Shown here in pieces: positions 50,737 to 59,658 of a DNA stretch of 64,000 nucleotides. Numbering within the stretch: position 1 is the stretch's first letter; each line of letters opens with the position of its first letter. Position numbers and translations under genes: made by a program. The DNA comes from Paenibacillus silagei (GTDB taxonomy: Bacteria; Bacillota; Bacilli; Paenibacillales; Paenibacillaceae), in assembly GCF_017874735.1 (NCBI RefSeq), contig NZ_JAGGLV010000001.1, positions 372,001-436,000 on the forward strand, in the 5' to 3' direction. Under the pieces are notes generated by a model. It was given only the letters and a program-made list of their open reading frames with translations, was not told the DNA's origin and did not search any database.

Positions 50737-52293
50737 TTACTTGTTTAAATATTTCCTGCGGTACATTCTGTAGCCGATAGTGAGCAGGCCGCCGAACAAG
50801 AGCAACGCAGCCAGGATCACGATGATGAAGAATTGATTCTGCACGCTGAACAGCCTGTTGAAGCTTGTCGCCTGCTTCTCCTTGTACTGGAAATCAACGG
50901 CGACCTTCTGCGGGGTATAATCGACATCCAGTGTGTTGCCATCCAAGCGGATCACCCCGTCAGCAGATTCAAGAGTGTGCTTATCCGTGCGGACCGTATG
51001 CGCCTCCTGCTTATAGTCTGCGAAGGTATACCATTCCGCATTCAGATTCTGCAGAAGTTCCTCCAGCCCGCGCTCATCCTCCGGCAGGTCCAGCGTCACC
51101 GCCGTATTCAGCGGAAGCTCCGGCATCGCCTTTCCTGTTCTGCCAACTCCCTGCAGCAGCGCCGGGGGCAGACTGTACAGAGAAGAAGAGAAGGCCGCTG
51201 AGGTGTCTGTCTGCTCCATATAATGGGTCTCTCCGTCCGGGAAGAGCAACGCCGAATTGAAGAACCCCATGCCTGCGGCCGAATACTCCTTGTCATACGT
51301 CCAGTAGCTCTCGGCAGCAACGCCGAGCGGTGCCACGCCCCCCTCCGCCAGCACATTAATGAACTGATTCATCTTCCCGCGCAGGGACCGGTCATTCGAA
51401 TTAATCGGCGGTCTGACTGCGGGGGCATTGACCACGATGCTGCCGTTGCGGGACTGCACAGCTCTGAGCGCCTCCAGATACCGCTTCATAGCGGGGAAAT
51501 CCGTATTCGCGAATACCGGACGGACACTGGCGATGAAGGGAATACCGCTTCTATACAGGCGGTCTGCCATCTGCTCCAGCAGATTCAGATCCGAGAAGGG
51601 ATAGATCTCCTTGATGACCAGATACATCTGCGGCTGTGCGGTATAGTGCAGCCAATCCTTCAGCACATAGGCCGCAGCTATGGCTGTGAAATCGCCCTGC
51701 TTCAGATAAGGCAGGTAAGCGGAGCGGCCGCTGCTTACCGCAAACGGCACCTGTGCTCCCGCATCCGATGAGGACCACGTTCCATAAGAACGCCCAGCAT
51801 CGGAAGCTGTTATATAAGGCATCCCTTCGACCTCCACCGGGATTCCGGTGAATCCGCCGATGGAGAGGCTTGCGCCCGCTCTATGCCATACCCCGGTCTT
51901 CAGCCGCAGCGTCTGCTGCATCCGGGCAGGCGGTCTATATCCAACATGCAGCATAGCGCCCTTATACCCGGCTGCTTCCTGAAGGTAGGCTTGATTCGTA
52001 ATCTCAAGCTCATCATTGTTAATCACAGTGATCACGCCGGAATAGCCCTTCATGCCGCCCGGCTCATAAGAGGAAATAGGCTTCAGCGTGACCTGTGCGC
52101 TGTAGGCGGCAAGCAGCCGTTGCAGCTCGGCCACATTCCCCTGCTGGCCTGAATTCTTCGCCAGACTGTCGAACAGCAGCAGAATCCGCTGCGCCGGAGC
52201 CGGAGAAGCGGCAGCGGATGCCGGACCGGCAGACGGCAGCAGATCGCCCGCCAATACAATGAACAGCAGAATGACGATTCCTCTGCGTCTCAC
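50737..52293 (-). CDS. ydaL: DUF2334 (YdaL-like) deacetylase-fold protein with lost catalytic residues
   Basis: A 518-residue exported protein with a signal peptide and a C-terminal membrane helix (FFIIVILAALLLFGGLLTIGYRMYRRK). The NodB-like DUF2334 region is recognisable from LVIKEIYPFSDLNLLEQMADRLYRSGIPFIASVRPVF. Here the usual acidic-plus-His metal motif (as in IEDVHP) reads KEIYP. The later His-rich motif (HGYTH in relatives) reads NAPAV. Metal binding therefore looks lost. The GTG start overlaps the upstream stop by 4 bp. Confidence 0.75.
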   Translation of the reverse strand: MRRRGIVILLFIVLAGDLLPSAGPASAAASPAPAQRILLLFDSLAKNSGQQGNVAELQRLLAAYSAQVTLKPISSYEPGGMKGYSGVITVINNDELEITNQAYLQEAAGYKGAMLHVGYRPPARMQQTLRLKTGVWHRAGASLSIGGFTGIPVEVEGMPYITASDAGRSYGTWSSSDAGAQVPFAVSSGRSAYLPYLKQGDFTAIAAAYVLKDWLHYTAQPQMYLVIKEIYPFSDLNLLEQMADRLYRSGIPFIASVRPVFANTDFPAMKRYLEALRAVQSRNGSIVVNAPAVRPPINSNDRSLRGKMNQFINVLAEGGVAPLGVAAESYWTYDKEYSAAGMGFFNSALLFPDGETHYMEQTDTSAAFSSSLYSLPPALLQGVGRTGKAMPELPLNTAVTLDLPEDERGLEELLQNLNAEWYTFADYKQEAHTVRTDKHTLESADGVIRLDGNTLDVDYTPQKVAVDFQYKEKQATSFNRLFSVQNQFFIIVILAALLLFGGLLTIGYRMYRRKYLNK

Positions 52294-53837
52294 ATGCCCA
52301 CCCCTTTATTCAGTGCCGGATATTCCTTGAGCGGCCGTGCAGACGGCGCAGACGGCACCGATCTGCGTGATGAGATTCCGCGGCCGATTACGCTCGCAGC
52401 CGTCTGGAAGATGATCAGGTCGAAGGCCAGGGTGAACAGGAATTCATGCTTGGCAATATCCGCGTCACCCGCCCCGATAATAGAGACTACGATACCCGAC
52501 AGTCCGACCAGCATCGTTGCCAGAATCACCAGCAGACGCTGCATCCCCCGGAAATCCCGGGTACGGATGGACCGGACGAACGATGGCATATAGACCCCTA
52601 TCGTTACGGCCATCCAGAGAAGAATGAAGGCGAAGGGACGAGGCGCCAGCTTCTCCTTAAGTGTGCTGTACAAGCTGAAGAAATGACTCTGCGCCCGGAA
52701 CTCCTTGCCTGCGGACTGCTCATAGTTCCCCATAGCCGCCGGCTTAATTTTATAGGCACTCTCAGCAGCCGTATCCAGGATTGAGCCCAGCTCATTCGGG
52801 TGAGAAGCATAATAGGTCAGAATGGAGACGAAGCCGTAACGGCTGTAGAAATTTTTATCCAGCAGCTCGGATTTCACATCCACCGTCCCGTATTGGTCAT
52901 AGTACGTATTCTCTTTGAGAATCGCGTACTGTTCATTGATCCCGAAGGAACCGAGCGCGGTCTCCGGATTCTTGGATTCCATCAGCACCCCGCGCGTCAT
53001 CGCATGATACTGGTTAATATTCACGAACTCTTTGGAGATATTAAGATACGTTGCAATTCCGGCGAACATCATCAGACCGGCCGACAGCAGCGTGACCCAG
53101 CGGAACAGCTTGTCCCGGCGGATCAGCACCAGCGGAATCGAGAGCAGGGAAATGACCATCCCCACCGGAGCATTCTGCTGCTTGGAGGTGGTCAGGATCA
53201 GGGTACTGATCAGCAGGATCGCCAGCATGGCATAATCGTTGTATCTCTTCCGGTACAGCAGCAGCCAGGAGGCGAACACCAGAATCATGGTCACCATCAC
53301 CAGGCTCTCGCCGAAGAAGGAGCTGAAGTAGTTGGTGTAGCCTGTATCCCCGAAAATGAAGACCGCAAGCGCCGCGACTGCCATCCCCCGCTTTGGTGAC
53401 ATTTTCAGCGTGATCGCTTCAACCAGCAAGTACACTGCGGCAACATACAGCAAGGTGTAGATTGCAGCCTGGAAGCGGATATCGAAGACCTCGCGGCTGA
53501 AAAACAGCTTGTTGACGAATATCGCCAGCTTGATAAACAGGGACTGGGAGGAGACCACCATCGTGCTGTTCTCGTTGAAATATTGAAAGATTCCGAACTG
53601 CTTCACGAAATAGCCGAAGTACTGGCTGTCATAGTCCGGAGCATTGAAATAAAGGCCGTTGCTATAGATAATCCGGTAAAAGTCTCCATTATCCGCCATG
53701 CCGATATAAGGGGAGGTAAACAGCGAAATAGCCGTCACCAGCAGCACGCAGAACGCGGCGGCAAAGGCCGGAGTAATCCGAAAGCCAGCCAACGTGATAC
53801 CGGGCCGGGTCGATGTAAGCTCTAGGTTGTTTATCAT
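52290..53837 (-). CDS. Polytopic membrane protein of the exopolysaccharide operon, possibly GT-C type
   Basis: A 515-residue protein with about ten membrane helices and an extracytoplasmic loop after the first helix bearing SPYIGMADNGDFYRI. A DNGDF acidic motif after helix one resembles GT-C glycosyltransferases (WsfD-like); this is an inference. It lies between the ydaJ-like and ydaL-like genes, overlapping the latter by 4 bp. It has no counterpart in the five-gene B. subtilis ydaJ-N set. Confidence 0.65.
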   Translation of the reverse strand: MINNLELTSTRPGITLAGFRITPAFAAAFCVLLVTAISLFTSPYIGMADNGDFYRIIYSNGLYFNAPDYDSQYFGYFVKQFGIFQYFNENSTMVVSSQSLFIKLAIFVNKLFFSREVFDIRFQAAIYTLLYVAAVYLLVEAITLKMSPKRGMAVAALAVFIFGDTGYTNYFSSFFGESLVMVTMILVFASWLLLYRKRYNDYAMLAILLISTLILTTSKQQNAPVGMVISLLSIPLVLIRRDKLFRWVTLLSAGLMMFAGIATYLNISKEFVNINQYHAMTRGVLMESKNPETALGSFGINEQYAILKENTYYDQYGTVDVKSELLDKNFYSRYGFVSILTYYASHPNELGSILDTAAESAYKIKPAAMGNYEQSAGKEFRAQSHFFSLYSTLKEKLAPRPFAFILLWMAVTIGVYMPSFVRSIRTRDFRGMQRLLVILATMLVGLSGIVVSIIGAGDADIAKHEFLFTLAFDLIIFQTAASVIGRGISSRRSVPSAPSARPLKEYPALNKGVGM

Positions 53838-53860
53838 TCCGATTCCCCTTTTTGGTTATA

Positions 53861-55021
53861 TTATGGAGCCTTATAGGAGTAAGCCAGCAGTGCCATCAGG
53901 TTGTCAAAAGAGTAGGCCTGCCCGGAGGCAGGATCACCGAAGCCGCCATATAGCGAACTCAGAGGATCTGTCACCCTGAATTCATTCATCCGGTCCATAC
54001 TGGACTGATAGAGCTCACCATCCTCCAACACAGCTCCAATCATGGCTGTGAGCGCGTAGACCGCTGTTGAACGAATATCATTAGCCGGCTTGCCCTCACG
54101 TGTATATTGTCCGAACAAGGTTCCCGCTGCGACCTGAGCTTTGATGTAGCTGATGCTTGCCGGCCGCTCGCGGCCGATCTCTGCCAGATGAAGAATTGTC
54201 AGCAGAGATTCTACCGAGTTGATGCCTTCAGAGCTGTACTGTCCGTTCTTGTAATCGAAGCGGGTCTCATAGAATGGAAAAGAATCGGACAAATATCCTT
54301 CCTCCAAAATACCGCTCATATTCTTCAACAAATTCTCTTGTAATTCGCTAGATATCGACAATTTCTGCAATACACTCAGATCAATATAACACAAAGTTAC
54401 GAATCCGTTGACCATTTTCAAATAATTGTCATAGATGTCATAAATGTAACCTTTTTTAGTGTTGTTTTTATAGAAACGTTCTCCATATTTATCGGCTTCT
54501 CTGGTATATTCCGGCTGGTTAAATGCCTGCCCCGCCTCATATAGCGCTCCGATCATCCGCAGGTCATCCACCGCTGCATTCACGGGGTAACGCTTCTGCT
54601 GCCTGGGACTGTAGCGGTAGCTGAAGCCGCCCTCCATATCGAAGATTCTGCGGGCCGTCTTCCACTGCCGGTCGAACAGCTCCTGATTGCGGGTCCGGAC
54701 CGCAGTCTCCATCAGGAGAGAAGCGGACTCGCTCAGAATCTCATGACCGGTAGCCACCTCTGCCGATTCAGAGGTTTCCTTCAGATTCGTATATACCCCG
54801 TCGGGTCCTGTAAGCTGCGTATTTATGAAATGGTATAATTCCTGCTGTTCCAGTGTAGGCTCAAGCTGCGGCGCTTCATCCGGCCGTGTAGTCCCTGCGG
54901 GAGAGACCGCCGGAGTATAGACGGGAGAGGATGGCGCCGGTCCGGCCTGATTGCCGCCGCAGGAGGTTAGCAGGAGCAGCGACATCCCCAGAACAGCAGC
55001 CTTGCTATATCTGCTTTCCAA
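53861..55021 (-). CDS. ydaJ: GH8-like glycoside hydrolase lipoprotein, YdaJ-like
   Basis: A 386-residue lipoprotein (LLLLTSCGGNQ) with a Pro/Thr-rich linker and an alpha/alpha-barrel domain. Family 8-like catalytic candidates are Glu in HEILSESASLLM (about 95) and Asp in AVDDLRMIGALY (about 151). Cellulose-type operons carry a similar hydrolase (BcsZ) that trims the product. The start is TTG 55021 after AAGGATG. First gene of the six-gene operon. Confidence 0.75.
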   Translation of the reverse strand: MESRYSKAAVLGMSLLLLTSCGGNQAGPAPSSPVYTPAVSPAGTTRPDEAPQLEPTLEQQELYHFINTQLTGPDGVYTNLKETSESAEVATGHEILSESASLLMETAVRTRNQELFDRQWKTARRIFDMEGGFSYRYSPRQQKRYPVNAAVDDLRMIGALYEAGQAFNQPEYTREADKYGERFYKNNTKKGYIYDIYDNYLKMVNGFVTLCYIDLSVLQKLSISSELQENLLKNMSGILEEGYLSDSFPFYETRFDYKNGQYSSEGINSVESLLTILHLAEIGRERPASISYIKAQVAAGTLFGQYTREGKPANDIRSTAVYALTAMIGAVLEDGELYQSSMDRMNEFRVTDPLSSLYGGFGDPASGQAYSFDNLMALLAYSYKAP

Positions 55022-55058
55022 TCGATCACATCCTTAAATGACAACTACCAATTGATCC

Positions 55059-55086
55059 ATACTAATATAACGGTAATTATTGTCAC
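55059..55086 (-). promoter_or_regulatory. Possible promoter of the exopolysaccharide operon
   Basis: GTGACA (55086-55081), a 16-bp spacer and TAGTAT (55064-55059) on the minus strand lie about 40 bp before the first gene. The match is moderate. Confidence 0.35.
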
Positions 55087-55152
55087 ATTATTTACTGTTT
55101 GTCCGAACATTATGTGTCGCCTTCACATATTTCTCCTTTTCCGCCAAAAAAA

Positions 55153-55190
55153 AAGAGCCGCTCCAGGTCTTAACGACCGGAACAGCTCTT
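55153..55190 (-). terminator. Intrinsic terminator of the potassium channel gene
   Basis: AAGAGC and GCTCTT (55153-55158 and 55185-55190) with further inner pairs (TCC-GGTC with GACC-GGA). On the minus strand the hairpin is followed by a T-run of about eight. It isolates the channel gene from the exopolysaccharide operon. Confidence 0.88.
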
Positions 55191-55211
55191 ATGAATGCTT
55201 AGGTATTATCT

Positions 55212-56228
55212 CTAGCTCTCTTTAATTCTCCGGTACGTGGCCTCATCGGCGACGATGTAGAGTCTGGCGTCTGCCGGAATCGGCCGGTCAAGCTTGCGGT
55301 TAATGCCCAGGTCGCCCCGGTCGGACAGCAGAGTCGCCCCCTGGCGCAGCAGATCCTGAAAGGCCTCCCCATAGGTTGTCCAGCCGCTGCGGCGGGGAAT
55401 CTCATAGATATCATCCCCGTGCTCGCGGCTGAGCAGCTGGGTGATCACCTCAGAATTGCCCTCCTGCAGCGCAGAGCGTACCGCCAGTCTGGAGATCGCA
55501 TCATGGGAGAGCACGAACTCGTTCACCTGCACATGCTTGAAGTTCTTAATGTTCTTCTCCTGCATAATTTCTACGGTAGTATGTACCTGCGGAGCAATCC
55601 GCTCAATGCTGGAAGCAATCAGCAGCGACTTGCCGTCGCTTAAGGAAGCTTCGTCGATCCGGGTGTCGCTGAACACAATCGCTGCTCTGGCACTCCCGAT
55701 ATTCGCCTTCAGCAGAATGTCATCGCTTGCCGCATCGCCGCTGATGAAGTGGACCTGCTCCATGGCTTCCAGCGGATGCCGTCCGTTCTCATCGATAATG
55801 ACCACTTTGCATTCCCTGTCGTAACACAGAATCTCATCTACTGCCGCCTGTGTCTTGCGGCTCCAGTTAATCAGCACGACATGATGTTGTCCGTGAAAGG
55901 TCAACGTTCCGGCTCCTCTCCTGCGCTGCATCTCGCCCATGGCCTCAACAACCTTGCCGATCACCAGACTGAGCAGACCGATGCCAAAGATATATAAGAA
56001 AATCGTAAACACCTTGCCGGTGACGGTAGCGGCAAAGTAATCGCCATACCCGACGGTAGCCATGGTGGTCATCACCCAATAAAAGGCGTTGAACCAGCTA
56101 TGAAACGTGTCCGGCTCCAGCAGGAAGGCGATGGTTGCGCTGAGAAGAATGAAGGCCAGAATAATAAAGGCAATGGACTTCTTCTTGAGATGAAGCAGCT
56201 TGCCGGATAATTGGATTAGAAAATGCAA
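55212..56228 (-). CDS. Two-helix potassium channel with TrkA-N (RCK) domain, YugO-like
   Basis: A 338-residue channel subunit. Two membrane helices flank a pore loop with the selectivity filter TVGYGD (about 59). An RCK/TrkA-N domain follows (HVVLINWSRKTQAAVDEIL, VVIIDENGRHP, FISGDAASDDILLKANI), then a C-terminal ligand domain. B. subtilis YugO, of similar build, acts in biofilm electrical signalling; equivalence is not proven. The start is TTG 56228 after CAGGGATG. It lies 100 bp after the DUF350 gene with a GC-rich hairpin (56261-56312) in the gap. Confidence 0.88.
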   Translation of the reverse strand: MHFLIQLSGKLLHLKKKSIAFIILAFILLSATIAFLLEPDTFHSWFNAFYWVMTTMATVGYGDYFAATVTGKVFTIFLYIFGIGLLSLVIGKVVEAMGEMQRRRGAGTLTFHGQHHVVLINWSRKTQAAVDEILCYDRECKVVIIDENGRHPLEAMEQVHFISGDAASDDILLKANIGSARAAIVFSDTRIDEASLSDGKSLLIASSIERIAPQVHTTVEIMQEKNIKNFKHVQVNEFVLSHDAISRLAVRSALQEGNSEVITQLLSREHGDDIYEIPRRSGWTTYGEAFQDLLRQGATLLSDRGDLGINRKLDRPIPADARLYIVADEATYRRIKES

Positions 56229-56328
56229 TGCTCATCCCTGCCTCCCGGGTGAATTGAGCCGGCGGGCAGCAGCCTGCGCCGAGTCCCTTGCGGGGCACAG
56301 CCGCCGCCCGCCTGCCAATCGAGTCTAC

Positions 56329-56721
56329 CTAAATAATCAGACTGCTGACCGCAAAGGCCGTCCCGATGAACACCATGCAGAGCATGACGCCGACCGCAAC
56401 ATTCCCCTTCTCCAGCTGCTCTGAAATCCGGAAGCCGGGAGTGAACAGCTCGAAGATCCAGTAAGAAGCGATCAGGCAGACATATCCCACCGCGAACCAG
56501 AGCATCATGAACCAGATGGAGGTATTGGTGTAGGCGGCCACACCAAGAATGACCGCCGTCGCCAGGAACTTGCCGCCGAACGCCAGCGCTACCGCAACAT
56601 TCCCCTTCTTCAGCTCCTCCATATCCTTGAAGGGCGTCATGAGCGCGAAGATTACCATACCCAGCACTTGAAGCAGAACAATGGTCAGAATACTGACCAC
56701 CAGATTAATTACGATCGTCAT
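56329..56721 (-). CDS. DUF350 membrane protein, YjfL-like
   Basis: A 130-residue protein with four predicted helices and a repeated internal motif (ELKKGNVAVALAFGGKFLATA and QLEKGNVAVGVMLCMVFIGTA), the signature of DUF350. Function unknown. Its ATG overlaps the upstream lipoprotein stop by 4 bp (ATGA). DUF350 genes commonly accompany YjfC/YgiC-like ATP-grasp genes, as here. Confidence 0.85.
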   Translation of the reverse strand: MTIVINLVVSILTIVLLQVLGMVIFALMTPFKDMEELKKGNVAVALAFGGKFLATAVILGVAAYTNTSIWFMMLWFAVGYVCLIASYWIFELFTPGFRISEQLEKGNVAVGVMLCMVFIGTAFAVSSLII

Positions 56722-57377
56722 TTAGCCCACCCCCGAAATTTCGCATAGGCCGAATCATAGTCGGCGAAATCATGTACTTCCTCCAGCACCACTGAGACTT
56801 TCTTCTGCTTCTCCAGCGCGGTATAGCGCTTGTCGTCAATCGGCTGCTTGATCCGGTTGCCGGAAGGCAGCTCCAGCACTGCGAAATTTCTGGTCTTGCT
56901 TTGGTATTCCGTCTTGTACACCCCAACCAGGTCCACATCCGTTGTGATGGATACCTTGAGATTAGCCAGATCCTCTGTGGCCGCCTTCTGGTCGGCGTAA
57001 GACTTAAGTGTCGTCCAGGCGGACAGCTTGATCTCATTCTTCTGGTCAGCGTCCGTTATCAGCTCGGCATCCATGAACTGGAGCGTCCAGACGGTGTCGC
57101 CTGTAGCATAATTCCCGTCGTTCGGGAGCAGCTCATTATCCGGCAATATAGTCATATCGCTGCCGACCAGATCGCCAACCTTGCCCTCCACCACCCGGTA
57201 ATCCCAGGGTACACGCGATACACTATCCGACGTATCAGTGCCGGTATGAAATACACTGCCGCTGTTCGCTGAGCATGCACTCAGCACCATAACCGCCAGC
57301 AGCAGCACTGTAGTCAGCAGGGTGCCCCGGGCTCTGCGCCCGGCAGCATGCCCCTCTCTATCCTTGAACATCTTCAA
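56718..57377 (-). CDS. Lipoprotein of the YjfC/DUF350 cluster, unknown function
   Basis: A 219-residue lipoprotein with signal and lipobox TTVLLLAVMVLSACSA. The mature part is alpha/beta (VWTLQFMDAELITDADQKNE, KTRNFAVLELPSGNRIKQPI). No family recognised with confidence. Overlaps the upstream ATP-grasp gene by 20 bp and the downstream DUF350 gene by 4 bp, so strict co-translation is likely. Confidence 0.7.
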   Translation of the reverse strand: MKMFKDREGHAAGRRARGTLLTTVLLLAVMVLSACSANSGSVFHTGTDTSDSVSRVPWDYRVVEGKVGDLVGSDMTILPDNELLPNDGNYATGDTVWTLQFMDAELITDADQKNEIKLSAWTTLKSYADQKAATEDLANLKVSITTDVDLVGVYKTEYQSKTRNFAVLELPSGNRIKQPIDDKRYTALEKQKKVSVVLEEVHDFADYDSAYAKFRGWAK

Positions 57378-58581
57378 GCCCCCTCACTCCTAGCGCGATA
57401 AAATGACTGGCATTGCCTGTAATCGGCCCGCCGGCCCGGCCAAGCAGCCCGCAGGGCGTTCCGTTAATGACGAACATGCCGGTCAGCAGGTGCAGCTCAC
57501 CCTCCGCCGTCATGATCCGGGCCATTTCTGCCCTTTTCTGATAGACCACGGGGAAGAGCTGGCTGCTGTCGTAGCCCTCCTCGTCCTCAATCTCAAGCGC
57601 GCCGCTGTCATCAAAGATCCGAACAGATCCGCCTTCGCGGCCGAATACGGATTTGGATACAAAGCTCTCTGAGAACACCGCCTTATTGTACGTCGGCAGG
57701 ATGTACCGGGAGATGGCCTCGCGTTCCGGCTCCGTGAACAGCAGGCCAAGCTCATACATTCCCCAGACAGCGGCCATCAGCCCCTTGGACTGGAGGATGA
57801 TGCTATGCGGTCCGTTGAACAGCTGGAGCTTCCCGCTCTCAATGGCATAGGCCAGAGCCTCGCCGCCTTCATCTACGGCCATCCACTCCTTCGGATACAG
57901 CGCGAACATCCGCTCTATGATCCGGTTCTCCCCGTCCTTGACCACACCCTCATCAATCGACAAATCCAGGCAATCGACACAGCGGACATCCAGTCCGCTA
58001 TGCGCGGCCAGAGCCTCAATCGTTCCGCTGTCCTCCTCATGGCTGCCATAATCCACACAGGCTACCGTGTCGGGGCGCTCCACGCCCCAGGCTGCGGCAA
58101 GCTGCTGCTTCATGGCCGCATTCACGCTTCCGACGCCTGCTTCCGCGCAGATCCACGGCGTTGCAATGGAGGCCTCCACATAGCCGGTCGGAGTATCCGC
58201 ATTCAGCTCCAGCAGCTTAATCGTGCCATCCCCTGCCACGGCAAAATCGAACCGGGCATACCGGCTGATCAGTCCCGGCTCCGGCAATGGACAGTCATCC
58301 AGCATCTGCCATAGCACCGGAGGAATCCCCAGGAGATCGTACAGGTCATGTCTGAGATGGACATAACGCACGGCCTTATCCAGAATCGCCCAGAGCGCGG
58401 CGGCGGCTTCCTTCAATTCCTGATAGGTCTCGCTGCGCATCACAGCCACCGCATCCAGCCAGTATTCCTCGTCCTCCAGATCGGCCCAGGTGAAGCCCAG
58501 CTCATGCAGCCGCTCAACCCGGGGAGCGCGCTCCAGACCGGACTGGTCTATATATTCGAATGCCTGCTCCGCCCGGATCAT
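57358..58581 (-). CDS. Glutathionylspermidine-synthase-like ATP-grasp protein, YjfC/YgiC type
   Basis: A 407-residue protein with the glutathionylspermidine synthase C-terminal ATP-grasp fold. Motifs: RYARFDFAVAGDGTIKLLELNADTPTG (metal/nucleotide-binding acids), VSKSVFGREGGSV and GTPCGLLGRAGG near the end. It lacks the N-terminal amidase of the E. coli bifunctional enzyme. YgiC-like relatives have unknown substrates; a peptide or amine ligation is inferred. Confidence 0.85.
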   Translation of the reverse strand: MIRAEQAFEYIDQSGLERAPRVERLHELGFTWADLEDEEYWLDAVAVMRSETYQELKEAAAALWAILDKAVRYVHLRHDLYDLLGIPPVLWQMLDDCPLPEPGLISRYARFDFAVAGDGTIKLLELNADTPTGYVEASIATPWICAEAGVGSVNAAMKQQLAAAWGVERPDTVACVDYGSHEEDSGTIEALAAHSGLDVRCVDCLDLSIDEGVVKDGENRIIERMFALYPKEWMAVDEGGEALAYAIESGKLQLFNGPHSIILQSKGLMAAVWGMYELGLLFTEPEREAISRYILPTYNKAVFSESFVSKSVFGREGGSVRIFDDSGALEIEDEEGYDSSQLFPVVYQKRAEMARIMTAEGELHLLTGMFVINGTPCGLLGRAGGPITGNASHFIALGVRGLEDVQG

Positions 58582-59291
58582 CCTCCGAACCCGCTCTTGC
58601 CGGAGCGCACCGAGCTTTTGCCCGAGCTTTTACTGGAGCCGGATTTGGATTTGCTCGAACCCAGCCCGCTGGAGGTACCGCCGATGCCGCCCGATTTGGA
58701 AGAGGTATTCCTTCTGGTAATGGAGCCGGTGGATGAAGTTGAGGTCTTCGGCTTCACCACCGAGCCGGCCACCGGCTTGTTCTGGAATCGTCCGCTATTA
58801 TAGGAGGGCGGCTTATAGGTATTGCGTGTACCTCCATAATAAGTAGGCCGGTCATTGTACCAGCCTCTGGAAGAGTAGAACGAACCGCTATTGAAAAGCA
58901 TGTGGTACAGAAGCACATCATCCCAGCCGAACCCTGAGTTATACCCGCCGTAGTTGTTAATTACTGTCGTGCCGCCGGAGGTTACAGCCCCCTGCCCTTC
59001 CTGGACCTTCTCTTCCTGGTCTTCCGGATATGGAATACTCCAGTCTACATTCTTGTCGAAATATTGCTTAACCTCCTCGGTAGACCAGGAGACCAGCTTA
59101 GGCTCCTCGCCGCCTGTGCCGCTTGCGCCTGCGCCTCCCGGAATAAATAAAGCGTTAGCCAGCAGCGCAATGCCGAGCGAGGTGGATAATACGCGGACCG
59201 GTTTGCCGTCCGGCGTGAACAGCCTGCTGATTGCGGGTTCTTTAGCATCTTCGTCTTTTGCCAACTTGGGGCCTCCTTTCCTGGTATTCAT
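58578..59291 (-). CDS. Ser/Gly-rich low-complexity protein of the YjfC cluster
   Basis: A 237-residue protein with one hydrophobic segment (VLSTSLGIALLANALFIPGG, about 34-53) and no lipobox. The middle is Gly/Tyr rich (TTVINNYGGYNSGFGWDD, YYGGTRNTYKPPSYNSG). The basic Ser/Gly/Lys-rich tail (SKSKSGSSKSSGKSSVRSG) is presumably disordered. The stop overlaps the next start by 4 bp. Similar low-complexity proteins accompany YgiC-type genes; function unknown. Confidence 0.75.
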   Translation of the reverse strand: MNTRKGGPKLAKDEDAKEPAISRLFTPDGKPVRVLSTSLGIALLANALFIPGGAGASGTGGEEPKLVSWSTEEVKQYFDKNVDWSIPYPEDQEEKVQEGQGAVTSGGTTVINNYGGYNSGFGWDDVLLYHMLFNSGSFYSSRGWYNDRPTYYGGTRNTYKPPSYNSGRFQNKPVAGSVVKPKTSTSSTGSITRRNTSSKSGGIGGTSSGLGSSKSKSGSSKSSGKSSVRSGKSGFGG

Positions 59292-59293
59292 CC

Positions 59294-59512
59294 TTAACCT
59301 TCTGTACGCATAGGAACCAGCAGAAGCTCCAGCTTCCCATCATCCACATTCAGCCTTCCCTCTACCGCCTCGAATTCGCGGCCGCCAACGACAATATAAT
59401 TGACATGCTCCAGCGCTGTAACCATATTCATGCTCCAGACGCGCTCTTCAATCATTTGCAGGTCGCCTTCAGGCAGCTTCTCGAACAGGATGACCTTCAA
59501 CCCGTTATCCAT
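59294..59512 (-). CDS. Small hypothetical protein, first gene of the YjfC cluster
   Basis: A 72-residue protein (MDNGLKVILFEKLPEGDLQMI, NYIVVGGREFEAVEGRLN). ATG 59512 lies behind GATGGAG; the longer frame from 59611 has no site. Its stop is 2 bp from the next start (TAAGGATG), so it belongs to the operon. No family recognised. Confidence 0.65.
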   Translation of the reverse strand: MDNGLKVILFEKLPEGDLQMIEERVWSMNMVTALEHVNYIVVGGREFEAVEGRLNVDDGKLELLLVPMRTEG

Positions 59513-59658
59513 TCCCACTCCATCTCCTCTTGAATATTCGTATGCTTCTGATACGCTGTCATTACGCTTTCGTTTCAACTCCCGCAGCCTTGAATATGTA
59601 TACCACAGCATATAAATAATAATGACAACAAGCAGTTTTGCAGTGGCCGGCTACGGAC

